In this document: positions 1 through 7,992 of the stretch, piece after piece | Numbering within the stretch: position 1 is the first letter of the stretch | Layout of the letters: each line of letters begins with the position of its first letter | Assembly (NCBI GenBank): GCA_052143315.1 | Contig: JBKQTE010000078.1 | Span: 1 to 15,997, forward strand | Direction: 5' to 3' | Source of the DNA: DASZIT01 sp052143315 | GTDB lineage: Bacteria; Actinomycetota; Acidimicrobiia; Acidimicrobiales; RAAP-2 | DNA length: 15,997 bases | The notes under the pieces: generated by a model | The model's database searches: none | Seen by the model: only the letters and a program-made list of their open reading frames with translations | Told to the model about the DNA's origin: nothing | Position numbers and translations under genes: made by a program

Positions 1-87
1 ATGATGCCGAAAGGGTGTGACATCGAAGTCGACCGATGGCCAAGTCGAAGCCGAAGCCGAAGCCGGCTCCCAGCCGCCCCGGGTCCA

Positions 88-146
88 CCGCCGGGGAGGC
101 CCGCCGGAGGCCCGCCGGGGAGGCCCGCCGGAGGCCCGCCGCAGGC
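88..146. repeat. 24-bp tandem repeat, about 2.4 copies, downstream of lepA
   Basis: Two exact 24-bp copies lie at 88-111 and 112-135, and a partial, slightly diverged third copy runs to 146. The unit begins CCGCCGGGGAGGCCC. A smaller repeat, GAAGCC three times, lies just before it near 54-70. I see no convincing gene in 1-176. The plus-strand reading that starts at 36 would give a Lys-Pro-rich peptide, but it has no ribosome binding site and runs on antisense to lepA. The repeat may only be a replication-slippage product. Confidence 0.85.
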
Positions 147-176
147 CCGGCGCACCCAGTCGTCGAGCCGGCGCCC

Positions 177-1964
<1,788 letters not shown>

Positions 1965-2039
1965 GGGCCGCCCAGCGTACCTAAGCTCGCTGAAGGCCCG
2001 GCGCCGGCGGGGCCGGACGACGGTACGGGAGGTGGGGCA
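1965..2039. promoter_or_regulatory. Divergent spacer between lepA and the small membrane-protein gene
   Basis: This 75-bp spacer must drive both genes. A small AT-richer island, GTACCTAAGCT at 1977-1987, stands out from the G+C-rich surroundings. It offers TANNNT-type -10 elements on both strands: TAAGCT on plus, and TACGCT on minus nearer lepA. No good -35 is visible. A strong Shine-Dalgarno, GGGAGGTG (2027-2034), serves the plus-strand gene. The promoter reading is tentative. Confidence 0.35.
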
Positions 2040-2243
2040 GTGGCAGTCCTGACGGGGATCACTCTGGGCGGGATCCTGCTGGGGATCGTGCTGGTCATCG
2101 TGGCGCTGTTCGTACTGTGGTGGGTCGTCGTCTTCCTGTTCATCAAGCGGGGCCGGCGCAAGCGGGCCGAGCGCCTGGCCGCCAACCCCACCGCCTTCCC
2201 GCCGACCGCCCCCCACCAGGACTGGCACGGGAAGCAGCCCTGA
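2040..2243 (+). CDS. Small single-pass membrane protein, 67 residues, unknown function
   Basis: I do not recognise a named family. The GTG at 2040 has a strong Shine-Dalgarno, GGGAGGTG, with suitable spacing (2027-2034). The frame is open further upstream only as an antisense shadow of lepA. The product starts VAVLTGITLGGILLGIVLVI and forms one long hydrophobic helix at about residues 5-35, including a WW pair. A basic segment, KRGRRKRAER, follows, then a Pro/Ala-rich polar tail ending DWHGKQP. By the positive-inside rule the tail should face the cytoplasm. It is divergent from lepA and upstream of rpsT. It resembles the small membrane proteins often found between housekeeping genes. The strong binding site and the clean helix make it likely to be a real gene, but no role can be inferred. 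Confidence 0.72.
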   Translation: MAVLTGITLGGILLGIVLVIVALFVLWWVVVFLFIKRGRRKRAERLAANPTAFPPTAPHQDWHGKQP

Positions 2244-2344
2244 GGCGTTGGCAGGCCGGCCCCCAGTCCGGGGCTGACCCGTCCGACCCCGCCCGACGGG
2301 CGACCCTCGACGTCGCCGACGTGTCCGATGCGTCGGGCACCCGG

Positions 2345-2374
2345 TTGGGGCCGCAGGTCACCGGCTGCTATCCT
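2345..2374 (+). promoter_or_regulatory. Probable rpsT promoter with extended -10
   Basis: TTGGGG (2345-2350) and TATCCT (2369-2374) are separated by 18 bp, and TGC directly before the -10 makes it TGCTATCCT, an extended -10. Transcription would start near 2381 and leave about 104 nt of leader before rpsT. S20 is known to control its own translation in E. coli. I see only short possible hairpins in this leader and cannot claim a regulatory fold. The rest of 2244-2484 holds no supported gene; a weak GCCCC/GGGGC hairpin near 2264-2279 could end the upstream small gene. Confidence 0.5.
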
Positions 2375-2484
2375 GGTCTGTCTCCATTGCATCGCCTCCG
2401 GGCGGTACGGGAGCCGATCTCCAATCGCCGGCGGTGCCCGACCGGGCCCGTCCGGCCACCCACCGACGATGACGAGGACGACCT

Positions 2485-2757
2485 GTGGCAAACATCCCGA
2501 GCCAGATCAAGCGCAACCGGCAGACGACCAAGCGTCAGGCGCGCAACAAGTCGGTGCGCTCCGAGCTCCGCACCCGCACAAAGAAGGCGATCACCGCCAT
2601 CGAGGAGGGCGCGGAGAACACCCCGGAGGCTCTTCGGCTGGCCATCAAGCGGATCGACAAGGCGGCCTCCAAAGGCGTCATCCACAAGAACCAGGCCGCC
2701 AACCGGAAGTCGCGGTTGATGAAGCGGGCGGCCGCCCACCAGACCACCGACGCCTGA
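2485..2757 (+). CDS. rpsT: 30S ribosomal protein S20
   Basis: S20 binds 16S rRNA early in assembly of the small ribosomal subunit. The 90-residue product matches the family in length and composition. It opens MANIPSQIKRNRQTTKRQARN and is very Lys/Arg-rich. It has the typical helical repeats RIDKAASKGVIHKNQAANRKSRL and a short Ala-rich C-terminus. The start is GTG, preceded by GAGGA (2474-2478) at good spacing. The last codon and the stop codon lie inside the first unit of a 19-bp tandem repeat. The gene converges on the substrate-binding-protein gene, 76 bp away. Confidence 0.96.
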   Translation: MANIPSQIKRNRQTTKRQARNKSVRSELRTRTKKAITAIEEGAENTPEALRLAIKRIDKAASKGVIHKNQAANRKSRLMKRAAAHQTTDA

Positions 2758-2793
2758 TCGGCCCGGCGGCGCCTGATCGGCCCGGCGGCGCCT
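2751..2793. repeat. 19-bp tandem duplication spanning the rpsT stop codon
   Basis: Exact copies of CGCCTGATCGGCCCGGCGG lie at 2751-2769 and 2770-2788, and a third begins with CGCCT at 2789. The first copy contains the last Ala codon and the TGA of rpsT, so the gene end has been duplicated downstream. The palindromes GGCGCC at 2768-2773 and 2787-2792 can pair across 13 bases. This could give a hairpin between the two convergent genes, but there is no T-tract. A role as a bidirectional terminator is inference. Confidence 0.85.
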
Positions 2794-2833
2794 AGGTCAC
2801 GCCGCAGGACCGACCAGCCCGGCAGGACCCCGG

Positions 2834-4141
2834 TCAGCTGGTGGTCTTCCCGTTGGACTCGTAGTACGGCTGGTCGCAACGGTAGCCGTGGTTCGGGCCG
2901 TTCAGCGAGGTGTCGTCGGTCCGGGTGAACGCCCCGTTGACGATCTTGGCGATGATGTAGCACTCGGCCGGCGTCTTGGCCGCCGGGTCGGCCGAGGCCA
3001 GCAGGTTGCTCCCCGAGAAGCTGGTGATCGTCCGCAGGGCCTTCAGCTCCGAGCCGCGTGACGGGTCCGAGCCGGCCTTGGCCAGCGCCTGGGCGAACAG
3101 CTGGGTGGAGACCCAGCCGTACAGGGTGTAGAGGTCGGGCTTGAACCCCGGCGACGCCTTCTGCACCCAGTCCTGGAAGGTGGTGACGGCCGGAATGGCG
3201 GAGGCGTCCTCACCCAGGTAGAGGGAGGCAGCCTGCTCGAGGTACGCACCGTCGGTACCGGCGGCGCCGCCGGAAGCGGGGATGAGCGCATTGGAGTAGG
3301 TGGAGGCCCCCAGCACGACCACCGGGTGGAAGTCCTGGGCGTTCAGCGCGGCGAACACCGCCGAGGCGTAGTTCTCCGGCATCTGCTCGATGAAGAGGAT
3401 CTTGACCCCGGCGTTCCGCATGGAGATCACGTACTGGGTGAAGTCGGTCTGGGTGATGTTGAAGGTCGGGTCGTAGACCACCTTGTAGCCGAGATGGTTC
3501 ATGGCCGCCTTCTCCCCGGCGAAGGCGGCGATGGCCGAGGGCTCGTTGGCGACGAGGGCACCGGCATGGGTCACGTCCGACGGGAAGTTCTTCTTGAAGT
3601 AGACCAGGGGTCCGAGCTCCCACCCGTCATTGGCCGGCTGCGGGCTGAAGGTGTTGGGGAGCTGGTTGGTCGCCTCGTCGAGGGAGACGGTCACGTTGGG
3701 CACCGAGGGGTTGGCGGCCAGGACCATGCCGCCGTAGGCGTCGTTCAGCGAGAAGCCGCCGACCATGGCGAAGTCCTTGCCGATGTCCTCCTTGGTAAGG
3801 GCCTTGTTGTTGGCGCCGTTGTTGTAGCCGTCGTCGGCGCCGTCCACGATGATCTTCCGGCCGTTCACCCCGCCGGTGGAGTTGACGTAGTCGGCGTAGG
3901 CCTTGGCCCCCACCTGGGCGCCGAGGAACAGACCGCCGGTCAGCGTCGAGACGTTGCCGACGGTCACCGTGGTGGACGTCACCCCGGTGTGGTCGCTGAA
4001 CGCCGCCGACGGGATGGCCGGCGAGGCCGCCGACGCCGGTGTGGGGGTGGCCGCCAGGACGGTGGCCGACAGCCCCAGTGTCGCCAACACCATCAGCGGC
4101 GACCGGCACCTCGACGCGAACGAACCGTTGGTGGACCTCAT
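2834..4141 (-). CDS. Secreted substrate-binding protein of branched-chain amino acid / amide ABC transporters (LivK-like)
   Basis: This is a type I periplasmic-binding-fold protein that would capture a solute outside the membrane for an ABC importer. The chosen ATG at 4141 gives 435 residues and has AGGGGAGG eight bases upstream; an ATG at 4147 is too close to that site. The N-terminus is a signal peptide: Arg residues, a hydrophobic core LMVLATLGLSATVLA, and a probable cut after ASA at residue 38. No lipobox cysteine is seen at the cut, so it is probably not a lipoprotein, unlike many relatives. The mature part begins with the family pattern VTVGNVSTLTGGLFLGAQVG and then AYADYVNSTGGVNGRKI. 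Two late cysteines, about 394 and 422, could form a disulfide. No permease or ATPase gene is near. Ligand unknown; the LivK family also covers amides, urea and aromatic acids. Confidence 0.88.
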   Translation of the reverse strand: MRSTNGSFASRCRSPLMVLATLGLSATVLAATPTPASAASPAIPSAAFSDHTGVTSTTVTVGNVSTLTGGLFLGAQVGAKAYADYVNSTGGVNGRKIIVDGADDGYNNGANNKALTKEDIGKDFAMVGGFSLNDAYGGMVLAANPSVPNVTVSLDEATNQLPNTFSPQPANDGWELGPLVYFKKNFPSDVTHAGALVANEPSAIAAFAGEKAAMNHLGYKVVYDPTFNITQTDFTQYVISMRNAGVKILFIEQMPENYASAVFAALNAQDFHPVVVLGASTYSNALIPASGGAAGTDGAYLEQAASLYLGEDASAIPAVTTFQDWVQKASPGFKPDLYTLYGWVSTQLFAQALAKAGSDPSRGSELKALRTITSFSGSNLLASADPAAKTPAECYIIAKIVNGAFTRTDDTSLNGPNHGYRCDQPYYESNGKTTS

Positions 4142-4159
4142 TGACATTCCCTCCCCTGA

Positions 4160-4184
4160 TTGCACGAGCTATGCATGTTGCACG
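4160..4184 (-). promoter_or_regulatory. Direct repeat CGTGCAA-N11-CGTGCAA upstream of the substrate-binding-protein gene
   Basis: On the minus strand CGTGCAA occurs twice, at 4184-4178 and 4166-4160, with start points 18 bp apart. The spacer holds ATGCAT and a CATAGCT element that could serve as a -10. The pair lies directly before the Shine-Dalgarno of the substrate-binding-protein gene. It may be a binding site for an activator or repressor, but no regulator can be named. The remaining gap 4142-4269 shows nothing else I can support. Confidence 0.35.
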
Positions 4185-4269
4185 CCACGCCGCCTGCCAA
4201 CTTGCCCCCGGCAGCGCATGGTGGTGATGACTCTACGGAGAACTGACCGCCGGTGCTCGCCCTACCACG

Positions 4270-5034
4270 TCACGGCCCGCTCTTCCCACGCTCCGACGTT
4301 TCACCGGTCGGAATGGCAACGGTACCGCCTTCGGCGTCACCGCCGGAGGCGCGGGCCCCCCGTCGGTGCATCGAGTCGATGAGCGGGCGCTCCAGACTGA
4401 CGAACTCGCCGTCGGCCTCCACCGTCACCGCCCCATTCTGGATGAGCCGACCCGTGCTCCGGATCCGGCGGCCCTCGATGGACGTCACCCATGCCTCGAA
4501 ACGAGATTCGGTGCCGATGAGGGTCGGTCTCAGGTACCGGACGGCCAGCTTGCGTGTCGGGCCGGCCGACCCGCCCACCACGTTGGCGGCGGTGAGGATG
4601 ATGTCGAAGGCACCGGCCAGCACCGCCCCGTGCACGCATCCCGGGGCCCCCTCGTAGGGGGCGGTGAAGACGGCGTGACCGATGGCGTTGGGCGGATCGA
4701 ACTCGATGGTGATGGGGAGGGCCACCGGGTTGCAGGTGCCGATGACCACGTCGAACGGCATGGCCCCGGCCAGACTCGCGGCGGCGTCGTCCTGGATCCC
4801 GTCCCGGGCGAAGCGCCCGGTCGGCACCGGCTCGGGCGGTGGCACCGCCGACTCGAGGTCGTCGGCCACCGACCGCAGCGCGGCGGTGGCGGCGGCCAGG
4901 GCGTCGGGGCCGGCACCCGACATGACGGTGGCGGCGATGAGCCGCCGCACCTCGTCGGCCAGCTCGTCACGTCCGCCGCCGCTCCACGGCCGGCCGGCGT
5001 TCTGCACGCCCCCTCCGGGCCAGTCGCTGCTCAC
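4270..5034 (-). CDS. Hotdog-fold thioesterase (PaaI/4HBT-like)
   Basis: It probably hydrolyses an acyl-CoA thioester in the cytoplasm. The product is 254 residues from the GTG at 5034, whose GTGA overlaps the stop of the upstream oxidoreductase gene, suggesting translational coupling. The first 90 or so residues look like an Ala-rich helical or linker region. The hotdog domain spans roughly 90-215. It carries the GCVHGAVLAGAFD segment (132-144), which matches the HGG...D active-site helix of the superfamily with His135, Gly136 and Asp144. The second half, GPTRKLAVRYLRPTLIGT, is the typical beta-strand run. A polar low-complexity tail ends the protein. It is the last gene of the minus-strand operon. 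Substrate unknown; a non-catalytic hotdog role is possible. Confidence 0.82.
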   Translation of the reverse strand: MSSDWPGGGVQNAGRPWSGGGRDELADEVRRLIAATVMSGAGPDALAAATAALRSVADDLESAVPPPEPVPTGRFARDGIQDDAAASLAGAMPFDVVIGTCNPVALPITIEFDPPNAIGHAVFTAPYEGAPGCVHGAVLAGAFDIILTAANVVGGSAGPTRKLAVRYLRPTLIGTESRFEAWVTSIEGRRIRSTGRLIQNGAVTVEADGEFVSLERPLIDSMHRRGARASGGDAEGGTVAIPTGETSERGKSGP

Positions 5035-5882
5035 CGGTCGCCGAACCGGTCGGCGTAGGCGGCGTGGGCGTCCAGCACGGCCAGCATGTCGTCGGCCTTG
5101 CCCGACGGGACCCGCAGCACCACCTCGTGAACCCCGAGGCTCCGGTACCGCTCCAACTTCTCGTCGCTCGGCACGGTGCCGAAGGGCACCACCCGAACCG
5201 AGCCCGGGTCGCGACCCTGCGCCTCGACGGCCCGGCGGAGCTCGGGGATGGCATCGGCCAGACCCGACCCGCCGATGGGCATCCACCCGTCGGCGTACTC
5301 GGCGATGGCGCCGAACACGCCGGGGTGGGCGCCTCCCCCGACCAGCGTGGTCACCCGCGGCTGCTGGACCGGCTTGGGCCAGCTCCAGCATGGGTCGAGC
5401 GAGACGTAGGTCCCATGGAACTCCGGCTGGTCGTGGCTCCAGAGTGCCTGCATGCACAGGACGTGCTCGCGGGCGATGGCGCGGCGCTCGGAGAAGTCGA
5501 CCCCGTGGTCGGCCGCCTCCGCCCGGTTCCAGCCGAATCCCATGCCGAACGCCACGCGGCCACCGCTGAGGTGGTCGAGGGTGGCGATCAGCTTTCCCAG
5601 CACGATGGGGTCGTGCTGGGCGACCAGCACCACCCCGGTGCCCAGGGTGATCCGCTCGGTGACCGCGGCGGCCATGGCCAGGGCCACGAACGGGTCGAGA
5701 CTGCGCCGGTAGTCCTCGAGGTGGACGCCCTCGACCAACGCCGGGGGCGTGTCGGCCCGCACCGGGAGATGGGTGTGCTCGGGAAGGTAGAGGGAGTGGA
5801 AGCCGCGATCCTCCGCCGCCCGCGCCAGGTCGGCCGGCGGCATGTCCCGATCGGTGAGGAAGGCGGTGATGCCGATGTGCAC
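5031..5882 (-). CDS. Luciferase-like (LLM class) F420-dependent oxidoreductase
   Basis: The TIM-barrel luciferase-like family in actinobacteria usually uses F420H2, sometimes FMN, to reduce or oxidise small molecules. The 283-residue product from GTG 5882 has the expected N-terminus HIGITAFLTDRDMPPADLAR. It then shows the hallmark LDHLSGGRVAFGMGFGWN (102-119) and the C-terminal VGGGAHPGVFGAIAEYADGW pattern. It resembles the group named after Rv3520c (TIGR03619), but that is a recollection. A GGGAG lies about 11 bases before the start. It begins five bases after the crotonase gene and overlaps the thioesterase start by four bases, so the three form a tight unit. F420 rather than FMN use is inferred from the lineage. 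Confidence 0.87.
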   Translation of the reverse strand: MHIGITAFLTDRDMPPADLARAAEDRGFHSLYLPEHTHLPVRADTPPALVEGVHLEDYRRSLDPFVALAMAAAVTERITLGTGVVLVAQHDPIVLGKLIATLDHLSGGRVAFGMGFGWNRAEAADHGVDFSERRAIAREHVLCMQALWSHDQPEFHGTYVSLDPCWSWPKPVQQPRVTTLVGGGAHPGVFGAIAEYADGWMPIGGSGLADAIPELRRAVEAQGRDPGSVRVVPFGTVPSDEKLERYRSLGVHEVVLRVPSGKADDMLAVLDAHAAYADRFGDR

Positions 5883-5887
5883 GGCGG

Positions 5888-6652
5888 TCAGTCTCCCAGC
5901 CCGGAAGCGAGGCCCGCCCCCGGGTTGGTGGCCGGATCGGCGAACAGGGCGGCGAACGCCGACTCCTCGCGGGCGCGGGCGGCGGCGATGGCATCCCGAT
6001 GGGCGGCCGTCATCAGCCGCTTGATCTCCTGGGTGGCCCGCGGCGGGAAGGAGGCGATCCGGCGGGCCAGGGCCATGGTCTCCTCCAGCACCGTCCCCTC
6101 GGGCACGACCCGCAGGGCCATCCCCGACTCCACCGCCTCGGCGGCGTCGATCCACTCGGAGGCCAGCAGCACCGAGGCGGCCCGCTGCCATCCCATGCGG
6201 GTCGGAAGCAGCAGGCTCGAGGCGGCCTCGGGCGGCACGCCCATCTCGGCGAACGGCGCCCGCAGCCGGGCCGTCTCGTCCAGAAGCACCAGGTCGACGT
6301 GGCCCAGGATGGTGAACCCCAGGCCCACGCCTGCCCCGTGGACGGCGGCCAGCAGCGGCTTGCCGAAGGACTGGACGACGTCGAGCAGCCCGGGGAAGCC
6401 GTCGCCGGCCTCCGGGTCGGCGGTGCCGCTGGCGATGGCGACCATCTCGCGGAGGTCCTGCCCGGCGGTGAACGCGGAGCCCCGCCCGGTGAGCACGACG
6501 GCGGCGATCGAGTCGTCGGCGGCCGCACCGACCAGGCCGTCGGTCACCGCTCGGTACATGGCCAGGTCGAAGGCGTTGCGGACCTCGGGCCGGGCGAAGG
6601 CGATCAGGCGCACCCCGTCCCCGTCCTCGATGTCGACCCGGTGGTCGCTCAC
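5888..6652 (-). CDS. Crotonase-family enoyl-CoA hydratase/isomerase, ECI2-like
   Basis: It acts on enoyl-CoA thioesters. From GTG 6652 it has 254 residues, normal for the family. Oxyanion-hole segments are visible at AFTAGQDLREM (60-70) and GAGVGLG (106-112). In a classical hydratase the first catalytic Glu follows the second glycine run (GGCEL). Here that place reads GLGFT. The later segment APFAEMGVPPEAASS (132-146) resembles the enoyl-CoA isomerase ECI2 type, in which a Glu in PEGCSS is catalytic, so Glu142 is the candidate. I therefore favour a delta3-delta2 enoyl-CoA isomerase or related reaction over hydration. The start has no good Shine-Dalgarno. An in-frame ATG at 6766 would add an Arg-Pro-Gly-rich repeat peptide and overlap the SDR gene. 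Confidence 0.86.
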   Translation of the reverse strand: MSDHRVDIEDGDGVRLIAFARPEVRNAFDLAMYRAVTDGLVGAAADDSIAAVVLTGRGSAFTAGQDLREMVAIASGTADPEAGDGFPGLLDVVQSFGKPLLAAVHGAGVGLGFTILGHVDLVLLDETARLRAPFAEMGVPPEAASSLLLPTRMGWQRAASVLLASEWIDAAEAVESGMALRVVPEGTVLEETMALARRIASFPPRATQEIKRLMTAAHRDAIAAARAREESAFAALFADPATNPGAGLASGLGD

Positions 6653-6684
6653 CGGACGGCCGGCACCGGGCCGGTCGGCGTGGC

Positions 6685-6728
6685 GTCGGCCGGCTCCCGG
6701 CCGTCGGCCGGCTCCCGGCCGTCGGCCG
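6685..6728. repeat. 18-bp tandem repeat with hairpin-forming units inside the minus-strand operon
   Basis: Exact copies of GTCGGCCGGCTCCCGGCC lie at 6685-6702 and 6703-6720, and GTCGGCCG repeats at 6721-6728. Each unit can fold as CGGCCG-GCTCC-CGGCCG. It fills most of the 88-bp gap between the SDR stop and the crotonase start, the widest gap in the operon. It could act as an RNA-stabilising or attenuating structure, or just be slippage. Read in the crotonase frame it would encode a RRPGAG hexapeptide repeat. Confidence 0.85.
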
Positions 6729-6740
6729 ATCTCGACCGCT

Positions 6741-7586
6741 TCACGGGCGGACCACCTGACCACCATCGACGTTGAACACGTGGCCGGTGATCCACGAAGC
6801 CTCGTCCGACAGGAGGAAGAGGCACATGCCCACCAGGTCGGAGGTCTCCCCCTGCCGCTTGAGGGCCAGTGAGGCGAGGATCGGCTTCATGAAGGCGTCG
6901 GGCACCACCGTCCGGGACGCCTCGGTGTCGATGGGGCCGGGAGCGATGGCGTTGGTCCGGATGAGGTCCGGACCGAGCTCGTGGGCGAGCTGCTGGGTGA
7001 TGGAGTTGACCCCGGCCTTGGCCAGCCCGTAGAAGCCGGCGTACATGTAGGCCGCCGTGGAGGACTGGTTGACGATGGCGCCGGCGCCCCGGGCCTTCAT
7101 GGCCGGGTAGCAGGCCCGCACGCAGTTCAGCGCCCCCATCATGTTCACCGACAGGAAGCGGGTGAGGTACTCCCAGTCCACGGTGAGCAGCAGGTCCAAC
7201 TGCATGCCGCCGAAGATGGCGGCGTTGTTGACCAGATAGTCGACCCCGCCGAAGTGACCGACGGCGGCCTCGGCCATCGCCACCGCCGAAGCCTGGTCGG
7301 CCACGTCGACCCGGACGGCCTCGGCGATGCCCCCCGTCGCCCGGATGCCCTCGGCCACGGTCGCCGCCCTGGCCTCGTCGATGTCGGCCACCAGCACCGA
7401 GGCGCCGGCGGCGGCCAGGGCTTCGGCGTAGGCCTGGCCGATCCCCCCGGCCGAGCCGGTGACGATGCCGACCCGGCCGGTGAAGTCGAACCGGATCGTC
7501 GGGTGGGCCGCCGCCACCTCCGCCACCTGCGTGACCTCCACCACCTCCGCCACCGACGCCGACGCCGCTCGAATGTCCTCGCTCAT
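6741..7586 (-). CDS. Short-chain dehydrogenase/reductase (SDR)
   Basis: An NAD(P)-dependent oxidoreductase of 281 residues. The nucleotide-binding motif TGSAGGIG is at 43-50, followed by D69 (VADID), which favours NAD over NADP. The structural NNAA is at 120-123, Ser175/176 is near the active site, and the YxxxK pair is Tyr186/Lys190. ITGHVFNVDGG near the end is typical of classical SDRs. About 35 residues precede the Rossmann fold, including a Val/Ala/Glu-rich stretch, VAEVVEVTQVAEVAAA, longer than usual. The ATG at 7586 has an excellent AGGAGG at seven bases, so this extension is likely real. Its ATGA overlaps the stop of the CMD-family gene. It corresponds in context to Rv0769 of M. tuberculosis (from memory). 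Confidence 0.93.
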   Translation of the reverse strand: MSEDIRAASASVAEVVEVTQVAEVAAAHPTIRFDFTGRVGIVTGSAGGIGQAYAEALAAAGASVLVADIDEARAATVAEGIRATGGIAEAVRVDVADQASAVAMAEAAVGHFGGVDYLVNNAAIFGGMQLDLLLTVDWEYLTRFLSVNMMGALNCVRACYPAMKARGAGAIVNQSSTAAYMYAGFYGLAKAGVNSITQQLAHELGPDLIRTNAIAPGPIDTEASRTVVPDAFMKPILASLALKRQGETSDLVGMCLFLLSDEASWITGHVFNVDGGQVVRP

Positions 7587-7981
7587 CCCTCTGCCTCCTG
7601 GCTCTTGCGGCGGCGGGAGATGACCCGCTCCGCCACCTCATTGACCCCGGTCGACAGCGGCCATCCGACGTAGTGGGCCAGATGCACCACCGTCTCCCGC
7701 ACCTGCTCCACCGTGAGCTCGCCCCGCTCCAGGGCCGCACCGAACTGGATCTCCACCAGCTGGGACTGCCCGAGGGCGGCCAGGACCCCGATGGTCATCA
7801 GCCGCCGGTCGCGGATGTCCAGCGCCGGTCGAGTCCACACCTCACCGAACAGGTGGTCGACGGTGAACTCGACGTAGGGCCCCTCGATGGTGGCCGGGTC
7901 GACGGAGAACCCATAGACCTCCTGCATCTTGGCGATGCCCCTGGCCCGCGACGACTCCGGTCCGTGCTCCTCGTCAGCCAT
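7583..7981 (-). CDS. Carboxymuconolactone decarboxylase (CMD) family protein
   Basis: A 132-residue all-helical protein of the CMD/AhpD superfamily. It has the PcaC-like pattern FGEVWTRPALDIRDRRLMTI (45-64) and the second helix pair GELTVEQVRETVVHLAHYVGWP, ending STGVNEVAERV. There is no CxxC, so it is not an AhpD-type peroxidase partner. Decarboxylation, lactone handling or a hydrolase/isomerase role on a cyclic acid is possible, but the true substrate is unknown. The ATG at 7981 has GAGGAGG at good spacing. It lies 11 bases after the aldehyde dehydrogenase gene and overlaps the SDR start. A CMD protein (Rv0771) sits in the matching mycobacterial block, which suggests a conserved step in the same pathway. 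Confidence 0.9.
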   Translation of the reverse strand: MADEEHGPESSRARGIAKMQEVYGFSVDPATIEGPYVEFTVDHLFGEVWTRPALDIRDRRLMTIGVLAALGQSQLVEIQFGAALERGELTVEQVRETVVHLAHYVGWPLSTGVNEVAERVISRRRKSQEAEG

Positions 7982-7992
7982 CTTCGTCCTCC

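Noticed and set aside
88..146. Possible CRISPR or mobile-element repeat
   Set aside because: The units are directly adjacent without spacers, and no cas, transposase or integrase gene is present anywhere in the window.
2244..2484. Possible riboswitch or extra small gene before rpsT
   Set aside because: I found only short hairpins expected at this base composition and no frame with a binding site and plausible product. A promoter is the only supportable element.
5064..6872. 602-residue plus-strand open frame across the LLM and crotonase genes
   Set aside because: It crosses two well-supported minus-strand genes and their intergenic repeat, and has no recognisable motif.
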